DNA of 64,000 nucleotides from JAEXNA01 sp037968995 (GTDB lineage: Bacteria > Vulcanimicrobiota > Xenobia > Xenobiales > JADMJV01). Shown here in pieces: positions 42,672 to 50,927 of this stretch; within the stretch, counting starts at the first letter, position 1; each line of letters opens with the position of its first letter. The position numbers were made by a program, and so were the translations under genes. The stretch covers positions 57,418 to 121,417 of the forward strand of contig JBBKWP010000160.1 in NCBI GenBank assembly GCA_037968995.1. The letters run 5' to 3'. A model generated the notes under the pieces. That model saw only the letters and a list, made by a program, of their open reading frames with translations. It was not told the DNA's origin and ran no database searches.

Positions 42672-43088
42672 CTAGAGATACGCTTTGCGATAAAGCCCGA
42701 CGAGTTCCTCAGGCGATCCTTCAAAGCGCAAATTGACCCAGCGACTCACCTCATCGGCGTCTTTGCCCGGCAAGCTCTTCTGGTCGCTGGCTTTAAAGAA
42801 GAGGTCCATCGCCGGCAGAGCCACTTTGCGCGGCGAACCCACCAACTCGCTTCCCGCCGAAATAAGGCGGTCCCGCTCCTCTGGACTCAATAGTGTGAGC
42901 AATTTCGCACCGAGCCCGGGAGCCAGCATCGACTGGAACACCCAGCCTTTCTGCAAACTGTTGAGCCCGGTCCATTTAATGGATGCGGCCGACTCCTCCC
43001 GCTTGCGGATCACAGTCATGATGATCATCACCGGTGCCAAAACCAGTAAAAGCTGCCAACCCTCTAAGCGATCAAGCAAACTAAACAC
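42672..43088 (-). CDS. small membrane protein with FliG-like helical domain
   Basis: A 138-residue product with one N-terminal membrane segment (WQLLLVLAPVMIIMTVIR, about 11-28). A helical soluble part follows (GWVFQSMLAPGLGAKLLTLL, SPEERDRLISAGSELVGS), spaced like the FliG / MgtE N-terminal repeat in which a helix with LSPEE precedes a second helix. FliG itself lacks a membrane anchor, so this is a relative at best. GTG 43088 overlaps the SIS gene stop by 8 bases and has AGAGG upstream; the frame is open to 43166. The function is unknown. Confidence 0.6.
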   Translation of the reverse strand: MFSLLDRLEGWQLLLVLAPVMIIMTVIRKREESAASIKWTGLNSLQKGWVFQSMLAPGLGAKLLTLLSPEERDRLISAGSELVGSPRKVALPAMDLFFKASDQKSLPGKDADEVSRWVNLRFEGSPEELVGLYRKAYL

Positions 43089-44157
43089 CAGGCCTCTGGT
43101 CGAACACGATTTTCGTCTCTTTCTCGCGCACCTTATCGGGATTGACCCCTTTGGCGAGGGCCGCATAGAATGACATAAGTTGAATCACCGGGTACATCAA
43201 AAGAATTCGTGAAATTTCGCTCAGGCCACTTTTCAGCTCCACCGAATGTTCCACCCGCATCGCCTGATTCTGTTCCAAAGTTTCGGCGATCAATACCCTT
43301 TGTGTCCGGGTGACGCCCAAAGCGAAGGCCGTGGCCAATTCTGCTTCACGGAAAGTGTCGGAAACCAAGGAAACGACCATAGTTAAGTTGGTCATCCAGG
43401 TTTGATAACCGTGCCGAAACTCGAGGGACGACTCGTATCCCGCCACTAAACCGCCCATTTCTCTGAACTTTAGAGCGCCATGAACAGCGACCCCCAGGTA
43501 GGGACCGGCCCCGAGAAAAGTCGTGTACACGGGGAGAGGCTTGATACTGGCTACCGAGCGGACCTGATCCTGAATGGTCCGAAAATCCACAATGTCGGCG
43601 CATCGCTCAAGCTCCTTGATGAAGACATCCTTACCGGACATCCAAGCCGTGAGAATCATCGTGTACAAGAGCATGCAGGAGACGGATTTTGTTCGAACCG
43701 GCGTCTCTTCCAAAGCGTCAGAGATGACCAAAGTCTGATCCGCCGACGCTCCGATGGACCCGACGGCAGCGCCCAAAAAGAGGACTTTACATGCGGGATG
43801 AAGCTTTCGCATCTTCTCAACGGCCCAAAGCGTATCAAGGTCCTCGCCATCCACGGACAAAGCCAGGATGAGAGTCTTGATTCGGCTATCGTATGGGGGC
43901 CGGCGGAGGTAAAGGACCTCGCTCGATGGCTTAGCCACAGTATTAAGACCCGACACCAGATGAAGGATGGAAGCAGCCGAAAGAGCGACCCCGTAGCTAT
44001 CCTTCGAACCCAATATCAGAACCTGACCGAAGTTTTCCGACCGTAGCCAAGTGACAATACCGTCTTTAGAAGCCGCCGACTCTTCGATCACGGCCTTCCA
44101 TGCTCTGGGTTGGTCCTGAATCTCCGCGAAGACTGCTCCGCCCTTCTGATATAACAC
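43081..44157 (-). CDS. double SIS-domain protein, GlmS/AgaS-like
   Basis: The 358-residue product has two sugar-isomerase (SIS) folds. The first (about 45-165) has VLILGSKDSYGVALSAASIL and LILALSVDGEDLDTLWAV, like the phosphosugar-binding serine strands. The second (about 210-340) has TTFLGAGPYLGVAVHGALKF and the SLEFRHGYQ segment that matches the ExxHG helix of GlmS isomerase domains. It lacks the glutaminase domain, so it is likely an aldose-ketose isomerase or deglycase acting on an amino-sugar or fructosamine phosphate; the substrate is unknown. The start is GTG, 33 bases after aroC. Confidence 0.82.
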   Translation of the reverse strand: MLYQKGGAVFAEIQDQPRAWKAVIEESAASKDGIVTWLRSENFGQVLILGSKDSYGVALSAASILHLVSGLNTVAKPSSEVLYLRRPPYDSRIKTLILALSVDGEDLDTLWAVEKMRKLHPACKVLFLGAAVGSIGASADQTLVISDALEETPVRTKSVSCMLLYTMILTAWMSGKDVFIKELERCADIVDFRTIQDQVRSVASIKPLPVYTTFLGAGPYLGVAVHGALKFREMGGLVAGYESSLEFRHGYQTWMTNLTMVVSLVSDTFREAELATAFALGVTRTQRVLIAETLEQNQAMRVEHSVELKSGLSEISRILLMYPVIQLMSFYAALAKGVNPDKVREKETKIVFDQRPGV

Positions 44158-44190
44158 CGCTACCTCCGCAAACTATTCCGTGATCAGCCT

Positions 44191-45306
44191 CTAAACCGGA
44201 TCTTGGTTCTCTGGGTAAAAGTTAGCTCCTGCCCGCGCCCTTTGCAACAGGCAGGCATCCACCAACACCAAATTGGTCATCGCCTCTACGATCGGAACGG
44301 CCCTCGGCAAAACGCACGGGTCGTGTCGCCCCCGCGCTTCAAGGTCGTGGTGATTTCCACTCTCATCAACGGTCTTCTGAACTTTCCCAATGGTCGCGGT
44401 AGGCTTGAAGGCGACCCGGAACACGATGGCCTCTCCATTACTGATACCGCCCTGAATGCCGCCGGAGCGGTTGGTGACCGTACGAATACGCCCGTCGACA
44501 TTGACGAACTCGTCGTTGTGCTGACTTCCAGTCATGAGAGTTCCGGCGAAGCCCGAGCCGATCTCAAACCCCTTGGCGGCCGGCAGGCTCAGCATGGCCT
44601 TAGCGAGTTCAGCTTCAAGCTTGGCAAAGACCGGCTCTCCCAGGCCCGGCGGCACTCCTAGGGCAGCGCATGTCACGACCCCGCCGACTGAGTCACGGTC
44701 ACGCCTGGCGTTATCGATGGCCGTGAACATCGCCTGAGCTACTTGAGGGTCTGGACACCGGACGGGATTGGACTCGACCTGCTCTCTGGTAACCAGTAAC
44801 GGATCGATTCCATGGGCGCGAACAGTGTGAACCGATTCGACCCAGGCGGTCACAGCAACGGGGAACCAGGATTCGAGCACTTTGCGCGCCACCGCCCCGG
44901 CAGCTACGCGTGCGATAGTTTCTCTGGCGCTCGCGCGCCCACCACCCATCCAGTTCCGGATCCCATATTTAGCGAAGTAAGTGTAATCTGCGTGGGACGG
45001 TCTGTAGATATCCTTGAACGATTCATAAGATGAAGGGCGCGCGTCTTTGTTGCGCACCAACATAGCGATCGGTGTCCCCAAAGTCTTCTCTTCGAAGAGC
45101 CCCGACAAGATTTCGACCTCATCAGCCTCAGCACGAGGCGTGGTCAGTAAGCTTTGACCAGGTCGACGCCTATCGAGTTCCATCTGAATGTCTTGAGCGC
45201 ACAGCCCTAGTCCGGCAGGACAGCCATCCACCACGACCCCCACACCGCCGCCGTGAGATTCTCCAAAACTGGTGACCCGAAAGACCTGCCCGAAAGAGCT
45301 ACTCAT
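44191..45306 (-). CDS. aroC: chorismate synthase
   Basis: AroC removes phosphate from EPSP to give chorismate with reduced FMN. The product of 371 residues starts SSSFGQVFRVTSFGESHG and carries GCPAGL, DRRRPGQS, the central NWMGGGRASARETIARVAAG motif, DSVGGVVTC and the final RHDPCVLPRAVPIVEAM, all family signatures. ATG 45306 overlaps the upstream oxidase stop by 8 bases and is at the normal family start; a frame open to 45411 would overlap too far. Confidence 0.96.
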   Translation of the reverse strand: MSSSFGQVFRVTSFGESHGGGVGVVVDGCPAGLGLCAQDIQMELDRRRPGQSLLTTPRAEADEVEILSGLFEEKTLGTPIAMLVRNKDARPSSYESFKDIYRPSHADYTYFAKYGIRNWMGGGRASARETIARVAAGAVARKVLESWFPVAVTAWVESVHTVRAHGIDPLLVTREQVESNPVRCPDPQVAQAMFTAIDNARRDRDSVGGVVTCAALGVPPGLGEPVFAKLEAELAKAMLSLPAAKGFEIGSGFAGTLMTGSQHNDEFVNVDGRIRTVTNRSGGIQGGISNGEAIVFRVAFKPTATIGKVQKTVDESGNHHDLEARGRHDPCVLPRAVPIVEAMTNLVLVDACLLQRARAGANFYPENQDPV

Positions 45307-48268
45307 CACGTCCCCGCTCGGTAAGATGAGCCGCGAGAACCTCAGCCGGATGAAGCGCCACCCGGTCCGTGAACGACTTAATCTGGTGACGGCAGGAGAC
45401 CCCTGCCGCAACCACCCGACCGCCCCGGCGATGGGTCGCCTCCGCGGCCGGAATCAAGCGTCGATAAGCCATGGCTTTGCTCAGTTCGTAATGCTCTTTC
45501 TCGTAGCCGAAGGAACCCGCCATTCCACAGCAGCCCGAATCGAGTTCCTCGACCTCAGCCCCCGGCAACTTGCGCAAGAGTGCCAAGGAGGGCCCGTTCC
45601 CTACCAGGGCCTTCTGGTGACAGTGACCATGCAAAAGCAAGGGCGGAGCGCCTTCACCCAAAGGCAGATCTTTATCCTGGAGAAATTCCTCAAAAGTGAA
45701 ACAGAGCTTGGACAGAGGCTCAAGGTCAGGGTCGTTCACCAGCGAGAAATAGTCATCGCGAATGGAGAGAATGCACGACGGCTCCAGACCGATAATGGGA
45801 ACTTCGTCGGCGACATAACGGCGAAGGCGATTGATGTTCTCCAAGGCGTGTCGTCGCGCCATATCGGAAAGCCCTTTAGAGATCATCGGGCGCCCGCAAC
45901 AGGTTCGGTCCGCGATGCCCACGGAATACCCTAAACGCTCCAAAACAGCAACCGCCGATTGGGCCACCCAGGGCTCGTTATAGCCGTTAAAGGTGTCGAC
46001 AAAGAGAACCACGCGAGCCTTAGCAGGGTCCCTCGGGGCCCGGTCACGGCTCCGCCACCAGTCCCAAAAATTTTGCCGCGCGAAGGTCGGAAAACTCCGT
46101 TCCTGAGAGACTCCCAGAAGATTAGCGATCAGGGGTTTCAAGGGAGAATTCAGGATCCAGTTGCTCACTGGAGCGGTCGCCGATCCCAGCCGTGACATGA
46201 GGTCAGCGCGAGCGAACGCCTGAGTTCGTAGCGGAACGCGATTGGTCTTGTAGTACTGGCTCAAAAACTCGAATTTCATCTTAGCGACATCCACGCTCGA
46301 CGGGCATTCCGCCTTACAGGCCTTGCACTCTATGCACAAGTCGAACGCCTCGAAGAGACGCTTCCCATGCAACTCCTCCGCGGGAAGCCGGCCACTCAAG
46401 ATGTTCCGAAGAAGATTCGCGCGCCCCCTCGTACTGTGCTCTTCGTCGTGGGTGACCATAAACGAGGGACACATGGTGCCTCGTTCAGTCTTTCGACACA
46501 CCCCGGATCCGTTGCAAAGCTCCACAGCGTTGGCAAAGCCTCCCTCTCGACTCCAGTCGAGTTCCGTGGAAACCTTCAGGATTTTATCAGAGGCCCCGAT
46601 TCGAAGGTCTTCGCTCATAGGAGGAGCGTTCACAATCTTCCCGGGATTCATCAAGTTCAAGGGGTCGAAGAGCGCTTTAATCTCCTTGAAGACTTCGTAG
46701 AGAACGGGCCCAAACTGCTTCTCGTTCCATTGTCCCCTGGAGCGTCCGTCGCCGTGCTCTCCGGACATCGAACCGCCAAACTCCATGACCAGATCGGAGA
46801 TTTCCGCCGAGAGAGCCTCCATGGTTTTAACGTCCTTGGAATCCTTAAGATCGAGGAGTGGGCGAATGTGGAGGCATCCGACCGAAGCGTGTGCGTAATA
46901 AGCGGCGCTGGTGCCGTGGCGCTCCACGATTTCCGCGAAACGATCAACATACTCCACCAGCCTTGAGGGGTCGACAGCGGTGTCTTCGATGAAGGCGATC
47001 GGCTTTCGGGCGCCCTTGAGGCCGAGCAAAAGCGGCAGCCCCGCCTTTCTCACCTGCCAAATGTTGTCCACTGTAGTCGCCTCGGTAAAAGTAGGGCAGG
47101 CGTAGCAAGCGGAATCCGCCATCAGGGCTTTGGCCGCTCGGCTCATCTGATGCTCGACGTCCGAAAGGCTCGCCCCACTATATTCCGTGAGCACAACGGC
47201 GTCGGGGTCGCCGTCCACAAAAGACATCAGCCGCGAAATCGAAAGCTGCTCTCGAGCGAGCCTCAATACCATCCGGTCGAGAAGTTCACTGGCTGACGGA
47301 CCCGTGGTCATCAAAACGGCGTTGCCCATGAGCGCTTCTTTGAGGGAACGATAGTGGCTCACCATGACTCCGGTGGCCTTTGGGCGCGCGGTAAGCCGCA
47401 GTCTCGCCCTAGTTAAAAGACCCAGGCTTCCCTCGCTGCCGACGAGCAAGGAGGCCGGATTGAATGCCTCAATAGGAGGGGCCATCGGGGCTCGAACTCC
47501 GTCAAATACTGGTAAGTCATAACCAACCGCTACTAAGCCCCGCAGCAGATCGTCGAGGTTATAGCCCGAGACTCGACGCAAGAGTTTAGGATATTTGGAG
47601 GCGATAAGCTCTGCATTGCTCTTCACCAGTCGAACCATTTTTCGAATCAACTCCGAAGTGCGACCCGGTGCTTCGATCAGCCTTTCCAGCCTTTCTCGAG
47701 CCAAAGGTCGGAACTGGTGAAGTTCGCCCTGGCCGCAGAGGAAAGTCAGGCCCTCCACGTGGTCGACCGTTTTGCCGTAGAGCACGGATCTCGTCCCCGA
47801 AGAATTGTTGGCAATAACGCCACCCAAACAGGCGTGCTCGGCGGTCGCGGGGTCTGGCGCGAACATGAATCCGAACCTTTTCAACTCATCGTTAAGGTCC
47901 GACAGGACCAAGCCTGGCTCGACTTCGACCCAACCTTCCTCGGGCACTAGCCGGAGTAATCGATTGAGATACTTAGAGGTGTCGATGGCGACACCCGCAC
48001 CGACCGTCTGTCCAGCAAGCGACGTACCGCCGCCTCGCGCGGTGAGAGGAACTTCGCACTCACGACAGACTCGAACCAGGACTTCAAGGTCCTCCGGTTC
48101 CCTGGGAACCGCTACGAGGGCAGGGCGCTTTTGATAGATACTCGCGTCGGTCGCGTAGAGAGTACGCGAGAACGAATCGCTAAGCAACTCTCCGCGAAAA
48201 TCCCTCGCCAGTGCGCTCTTGAGAGCCTCGGTTTTCTCGGAATACTCATCAACTGTCGGAACACTCAT
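45299..48268 (-). CDS. FAD-linked oxidase fused to an iron-sulfur/CCG module (YdiJ type)
   Basis: This 989-residue fusion has a GlcD-like FAD domain (PALVAVPREPEDLEVLVRVC, RGGGTSLAGQTVG, ATAEHACLGGVIANNSSG) and its FAD-oxidase C domain. Two ferredoxin clusters follow (CIECKACKAECPSSVDVAK and a more divergent CNGSGVCRK), then a GlcF-like cysteine-rich domain with CCGRPMISKG, HGHCHQKAL and SGCCGMAGSFGYE. This architecture is that of YdiJ / D-2-hydroxyglutarate or D-lactate dehydrogenases that pass electrons to the quinone pool. The substrate is not set by sequence. It opens the operon with aroC. Confidence 0.92.
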   Translation of the reverse strand: MSVPTVDEYSEKTEALKSALARDFRGELLSDSFSRTLYATDASIYQKRPALVAVPREPEDLEVLVRVCRECEVPLTARGGGTSLAGQTVGAGVAIDTSKYLNRLLRLVPEEGWVEVEPGLVLSDLNDELKRFGFMFAPDPATAEHACLGGVIANNSSGTRSVLYGKTVDHVEGLTFLCGQGELHQFRPLARERLERLIEAPGRTSELIRKMVRLVKSNAELIASKYPKLLRRVSGYNLDDLLRGLVAVGYDLPVFDGVRAPMAPPIEAFNPASLLVGSEGSLGLLTRARLRLTARPKATGVMVSHYRSLKEALMGNAVLMTTGPSASELLDRMVLRLAREQLSISRLMSFVDGDPDAVVLTEYSGASLSDVEHQMSRAAKALMADSACYACPTFTEATTVDNIWQVRKAGLPLLLGLKGARKPIAFIEDTAVDPSRLVEYVDRFAEIVERHGTSAAYYAHASVGCLHIRPLLDLKDSKDVKTMEALSAEISDLVMEFGGSMSGEHGDGRSRGQWNEKQFGPVLYEVFKEIKALFDPLNLMNPGKIVNAPPMSEDLRIGASDKILKVSTELDWSREGGFANAVELCNGSGVCRKTERGTMCPSFMVTHDEEHSTRGRANLLRNILSGRLPAEELHGKRLFEAFDLCIECKACKAECPSSVDVAKMKFEFLSQYYKTNRVPLRTQAFARADLMSRLGSATAPVSNWILNSPLKPLIANLLGVSQERSFPTFARQNFWDWWRSRDRAPRDPAKARVVLFVDTFNGYNEPWVAQSAVAVLERLGYSVGIADRTCCGRPMISKGLSDMARRHALENINRLRRYVADEVPIIGLEPSCILSIRDDYFSLVNDPDLEPLSKLCFTFEEFLQDKDLPLGEGAPPLLLHGHCHQKALVGNGPSLALLRKLPGAEVEELDSGCCGMAGSFGYEKEHYELSKAMAYRRLIPAAEATHRRGGRVVAAGVSCRHQIKSFTDRVALHPAEVLAAHLTERGRDE

Positions 48269-48310
48269 CTTGACACCCCTCGCAACGACGCTTTCCTATA
48301 GAATGGGGAA

Positions 48311-48356
48311 CAGAAAGAAGGACCGGGTCGACTCTTTGCGAGTCGAGTACCGGTCC
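48311..48356 (-). terminator. intrinsic terminator after the cytochrome c gene
   Basis: GGACCGG/CCGGTCC outer arms (48320-48326 and 48350-48356) and TCGACTC/GAGTCGA inner arms (48328-48334 and 48340-48346) make a long hairpin, followed on the minus strand by CTTCTTTCTG. The T tract is interrupted, so strength is moderate. Confidence 0.75.
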
Positions 48357-48374
48357 TCGCTTTTATTTAAGGAT

Positions 48375-48941
48375 CTAACTCTGTTGAGTGCGCACGAAGT
48401 GCACGAGGTTCCAGATCTCTTCTTCGCTGAGAATCTCACCCCAAGGAGCCATTCCGGTTCCGTCCACACCATAGTAAACAGTGCGGTAAACGCCGTGCTC
48501 GCTGCTACCATACTTGTAATCCGCACCCGCGTGCAGGTTACGAGGAGGAGGATCGAGTGCCTTACCGGCTTCACCACCGCCACTGCCGTCTGCACCGTGG
48601 CAAGACGCACAGTTGGTCAAGAACAATCCTTTGCCCTTTTCTACGGACTCGGGTGTCGAAGGCACAACCTTGATGGCAAGAACTTCCTCGTAACCAGCCA
48701 TACCTTCAGCGTTCGCAAAATCGTCATCCCCAGCCATTGCGACGGGGCTGCCGCTGGCGGCGGGCGTTTCTCCGGCCACCGGCGTCTCTACGACCACAAC
48801 TACTGGCGATTCCACGACCACCGGTGACGTTGTAACGTTCACCACAGGCGAAGCGTCGGTCGTCGGCTTAGGAGTGTTGCATCCTGCCAGCCCGAAAACT
48901 GATGTTATCAAAACGGCTCCGAGCCATTTATTTATACCCAC
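48375..48941 (-). CDS. cytochrome c lipoprotein
   Basis: The product of 188 residues has a lipoprotein signal (lipobox FGLAGC, Cys21) and a Val/Thr/Pro-rich linker of about 50 residues. One class I cytochrome c domain follows, with the haem motif CASCH (111-115 in this numbering), a GGEAGKALDPPPRNL loop, and the axial Met in GTGMAPWG. It should carry electrons at the outer face of the cytoplasmic membrane. GTG 48941 was chosen because GGGAGG lies about nine bases upstream; the frame is open to 48962. It is a single-gene unit ended by the hairpin at 48311. Confidence 0.92.
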   Translation of the reverse strand: MGINKWLGAVLITSVFGLAGCNTPKPTTDASPVVNVTTSPVVVESPVVVVVETPVAGETPAASGSPVAMAGDDDFANAEGMAGYEEVLAIKVVPSTPESVEKGKGLFLTNCASCHGADGSGGGEAGKALDPPPRNLHAGADYKYGSSEHGVYRTVYYGVDGTGMAPWGEILSEEEIWNLVHFVRTQQS

Positions 48942-49163
48942 TATGTAGGCCTCCCTATCCACTCTTCATTATTAGTAGGCTTTGCAAGCCTATAAGCTTA
49001 GCGCGACCCAAATCATTGTTTGGCGACTTTCCTTGCGAGGATCGGGTTTCCTTCTTTGCTCCCATTCTGACTCAGCCCTTCAGTCCCACAGGAAAAATGA
49101 CTTTCTTCTGACACGCCGAAGGCGCTTTCCGACCGTCGCTACGAACGATCAGAAGGAGCAGAT

Positions 49164-49709
49164 ATGAAAACTTTTTTTAGCTACACCCCGCAATGGTTTC
49201 GAGTGATGATGGTGGCCTCACTAGCCGTCGTCACCTACGGAATCGGCCATCTCGACAATTCCACGACCAAGGACACCACCGAAGCAACTCAAGTTGAGAT
49301 CCAGGCCCACGAAATCCACGAATTTCTGTGGCTCGACAAGGTGCCCGAGATGATGCACGACAGTTGGCATGGTCTCATTTTTACTCCCGACAACGTGGGA
49401 ATTTCCGTCGACGCGGAGTCCGCCTTCAAACTGACTCTCGAGATTTTCGAATTTCAACTGAAGAAGAATACGCTTCGCTGGCATTTTCCCCACGATGGCA
49501 GAAAATCGGACACGAAATTCACCATCGAGAAGCTCAAAAAGCCCACCAAGCATTTCGACCGACAGTTGACGATCGAAAACGATCCCACCAATGGTGGCAA
49601 AACCAAGGTCTATTTCACGGGCCCGGAGTTTGGTAACTCCGAGACCATCGAGAGTTTGGCACCCGGTGTCACGGCACGCTTGAGCGGCTACCAGCCCTCG
49701 AACAACTAA
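49164..49709 (+). CDS. membrane-anchored protein of unknown function
   Basis: The 181-residue product has an N-terminal hydrophobic anchor or uncleaved signal (about 11-29, VMMVASLAVVTYGIG) and a soluble part rich in His, Lys and charged residues. The latter reads like a beta sandwich (SAFKLTLEIFEFQLKKNTLRW in parts, GKTKVYFTGPEFG). ATG 49164 has AGAAGGAG about six bases upstream. I recognise no family. It ends in its own strong terminator and so is a single-gene unit. Confidence 0.7.
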   Translation: MKTFFSYTPQWFRVMMVASLAVVTYGIGHLDNSTTKDTTEATQVEIQAHEIHEFLWLDKVPEMMHDSWHGLIFTPDNVGISVDAESAFKLTLEIFEFQLKKNTLRWHFPHDGRKSDTKFTIEKLKKPTKHFDRQLTIENDPTNGGKTKVYFTGPEFGNSETIESLAPGVTARLSGYQPSNN

Positions 49710-49774
49710 ATTCGTTCAACAATCCCAGCCAATGCGAACGCGAGATTCGCCAAGCATCAACTGGGCTCAAATGA

Positions 49775-49808
49775 GAGACTCGCCGATCTTGGCGGGTCTC
49801 TTTTTTTT
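49775..49808 (+). terminator. intrinsic terminator on the plus strand
   Basis: GAGACTCGCC and GGCGGGTCTC (49775-49784 and 49791-49800) form a 10 bp stem with one wobble pair and a 6-base loop, followed by eight T. It terminates the gene at 49164-49709. Confidence 0.93.
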
Positions 49809-49868
49809 GATCGCTGACGCTTCAGACGGAAAGACTTCTTGAAGGTCTGCGAGAACGGCAAGAACACG

Positions 49869-50903
49869 ATGCGTCAACTTTTTCTGAGAGCTCCAAACGA
49901 TCTTCATTTGCGAGAGATCCCCGATCCCACTCCCGGCCCCGGCGAGGTTATCGTGGAAGTCCGGGGGGCAACCACCTGCGGCACCGACCTCAAAACTCTG
50001 CTGCGCGGGCACCCTAAATTCCCCATGCCGACTCCCTTTGGCCACGAGTTTTCGGGTATCATCTCGGCGGTAGGCACAGGGGCCGGAGACTGGAGAGTCG
50101 GGGCAGAGATTATGAGCGCGCCGACAGCCCCGTGCGGTGAATGCGTGCTCTGTCGAAGGGGAATGTCTAATCTGTGCAGCCTCTGCATGGAAGGCCTCAT
50201 TCTAGGAGCTTTCGCCGAGAAGGTGCGGGTGCCGGCCCACATCGTGAAACGTAACCTGTACACAAAACCCGAGCACCTGGATTTCTTTGAAGCGGCTTTA
50301 ATGGAACCCTTGGCATGTGCCGTCTACGGTCAGCAGAATTTGCCGCCTCTTCGAGGCAAGTCTGTCGCGATTATCGGGGCGGGTCCCATCGGTCTTCTTC
50401 ATCAGATGTTGGTGGCCAATGAGCAGCCGTCCCAACTGATCGTCTTGGGCCGACGCGCGACCCGCCTTGAACTCGCTGAGACGATCGGTGCCGATGAGAT
50501 CGTGGACACCGACCTCGAGCCAGACCTCGTCCGGGCTGTGGAATCTCGGACCGAAGGTCTGGGTGCCGACATAGTGATTGAGTGCACCGGTCAACCAAAT
50601 GTCTGGCGCGACTCTGTGTTAGCCACCGCCCAAGACGGAAGCACCCTTCTTTTCGGTGGATGCCGTGGTGGGACTCAGGTCGACCTCCCGATCCAGCATA
50701 TTTGGGAGCGCCGCCTTAAAGTCTTTGGAGTGTTCCATTTCACCCCAGAAGCCGTGGCCTTGGCCCGAGATCACCTATGCCATGGCCGTCTTCCCGTCGA
50801 GCATCTGGTTACAGAAGTCCGGCCGATGTCAGACTACCAAGCGATTTTTGAAGACCTTAAGGCAGGCAAAGCCGTGAAGTACGGCATCGAACCCTGGCAC
50901 TGA
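49869..50903 (+). CDS. zinc-dependent medium-chain alcohol dehydrogenase
   Basis: The product of 344 residues has the GroES-like fold with catalytic zinc ligands in ATTCGTDLKTLL and FGHEFSG, the structural zinc cysteines CGECVLCRRGMSNLC, and a Rossmann half with IIGAGPIGLLHQM. The sequence is in the sorbitol / L-threonine / L-iditol dehydrogenase branch (EPLACAVYG, GGCRGGTQVDLP); the substrate is not certain. ATG 49869 fits the family start; a TTG at 49839 is possible. It is convergent with mutS. Confidence 0.93.
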   Translation: MRQLFLRAPNDLHLREIPDPTPGPGEVIVEVRGATTCGTDLKTLLRGHPKFPMPTPFGHEFSGIISAVGTGAGDWRVGAEIMSAPTAPCGECVLCRRGMSNLCSLCMEGLILGAFAEKVRVPAHIVKRNLYTKPEHLDFFEAALMEPLACAVYGQQNLPPLRGKSVAIIGAGPIGLLHQMLVANEQPSQLIVLGRRATRLELAETIGADEIVDTDLEPDLVRAVESRTEGLGADIVIECTGQPNVWRDSVLATAQDGSTLLFGGCRGGTQVDLPIQHIWERRLKVFGVFHFTPEAVALARDHLCHGRLPVEHLVTEVRPMSDYQAIFEDLKAGKAVKYGIEPWH

Positions 50904-50927
50904 CGTCGAAGGGTTATGGACCGGTTC

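Noticed and set aside
45272..45934. 220-codon plus-strand frame
   Set aside because: Antisense to the C-terminal CCG domain of the YdiJ-type oxidase.
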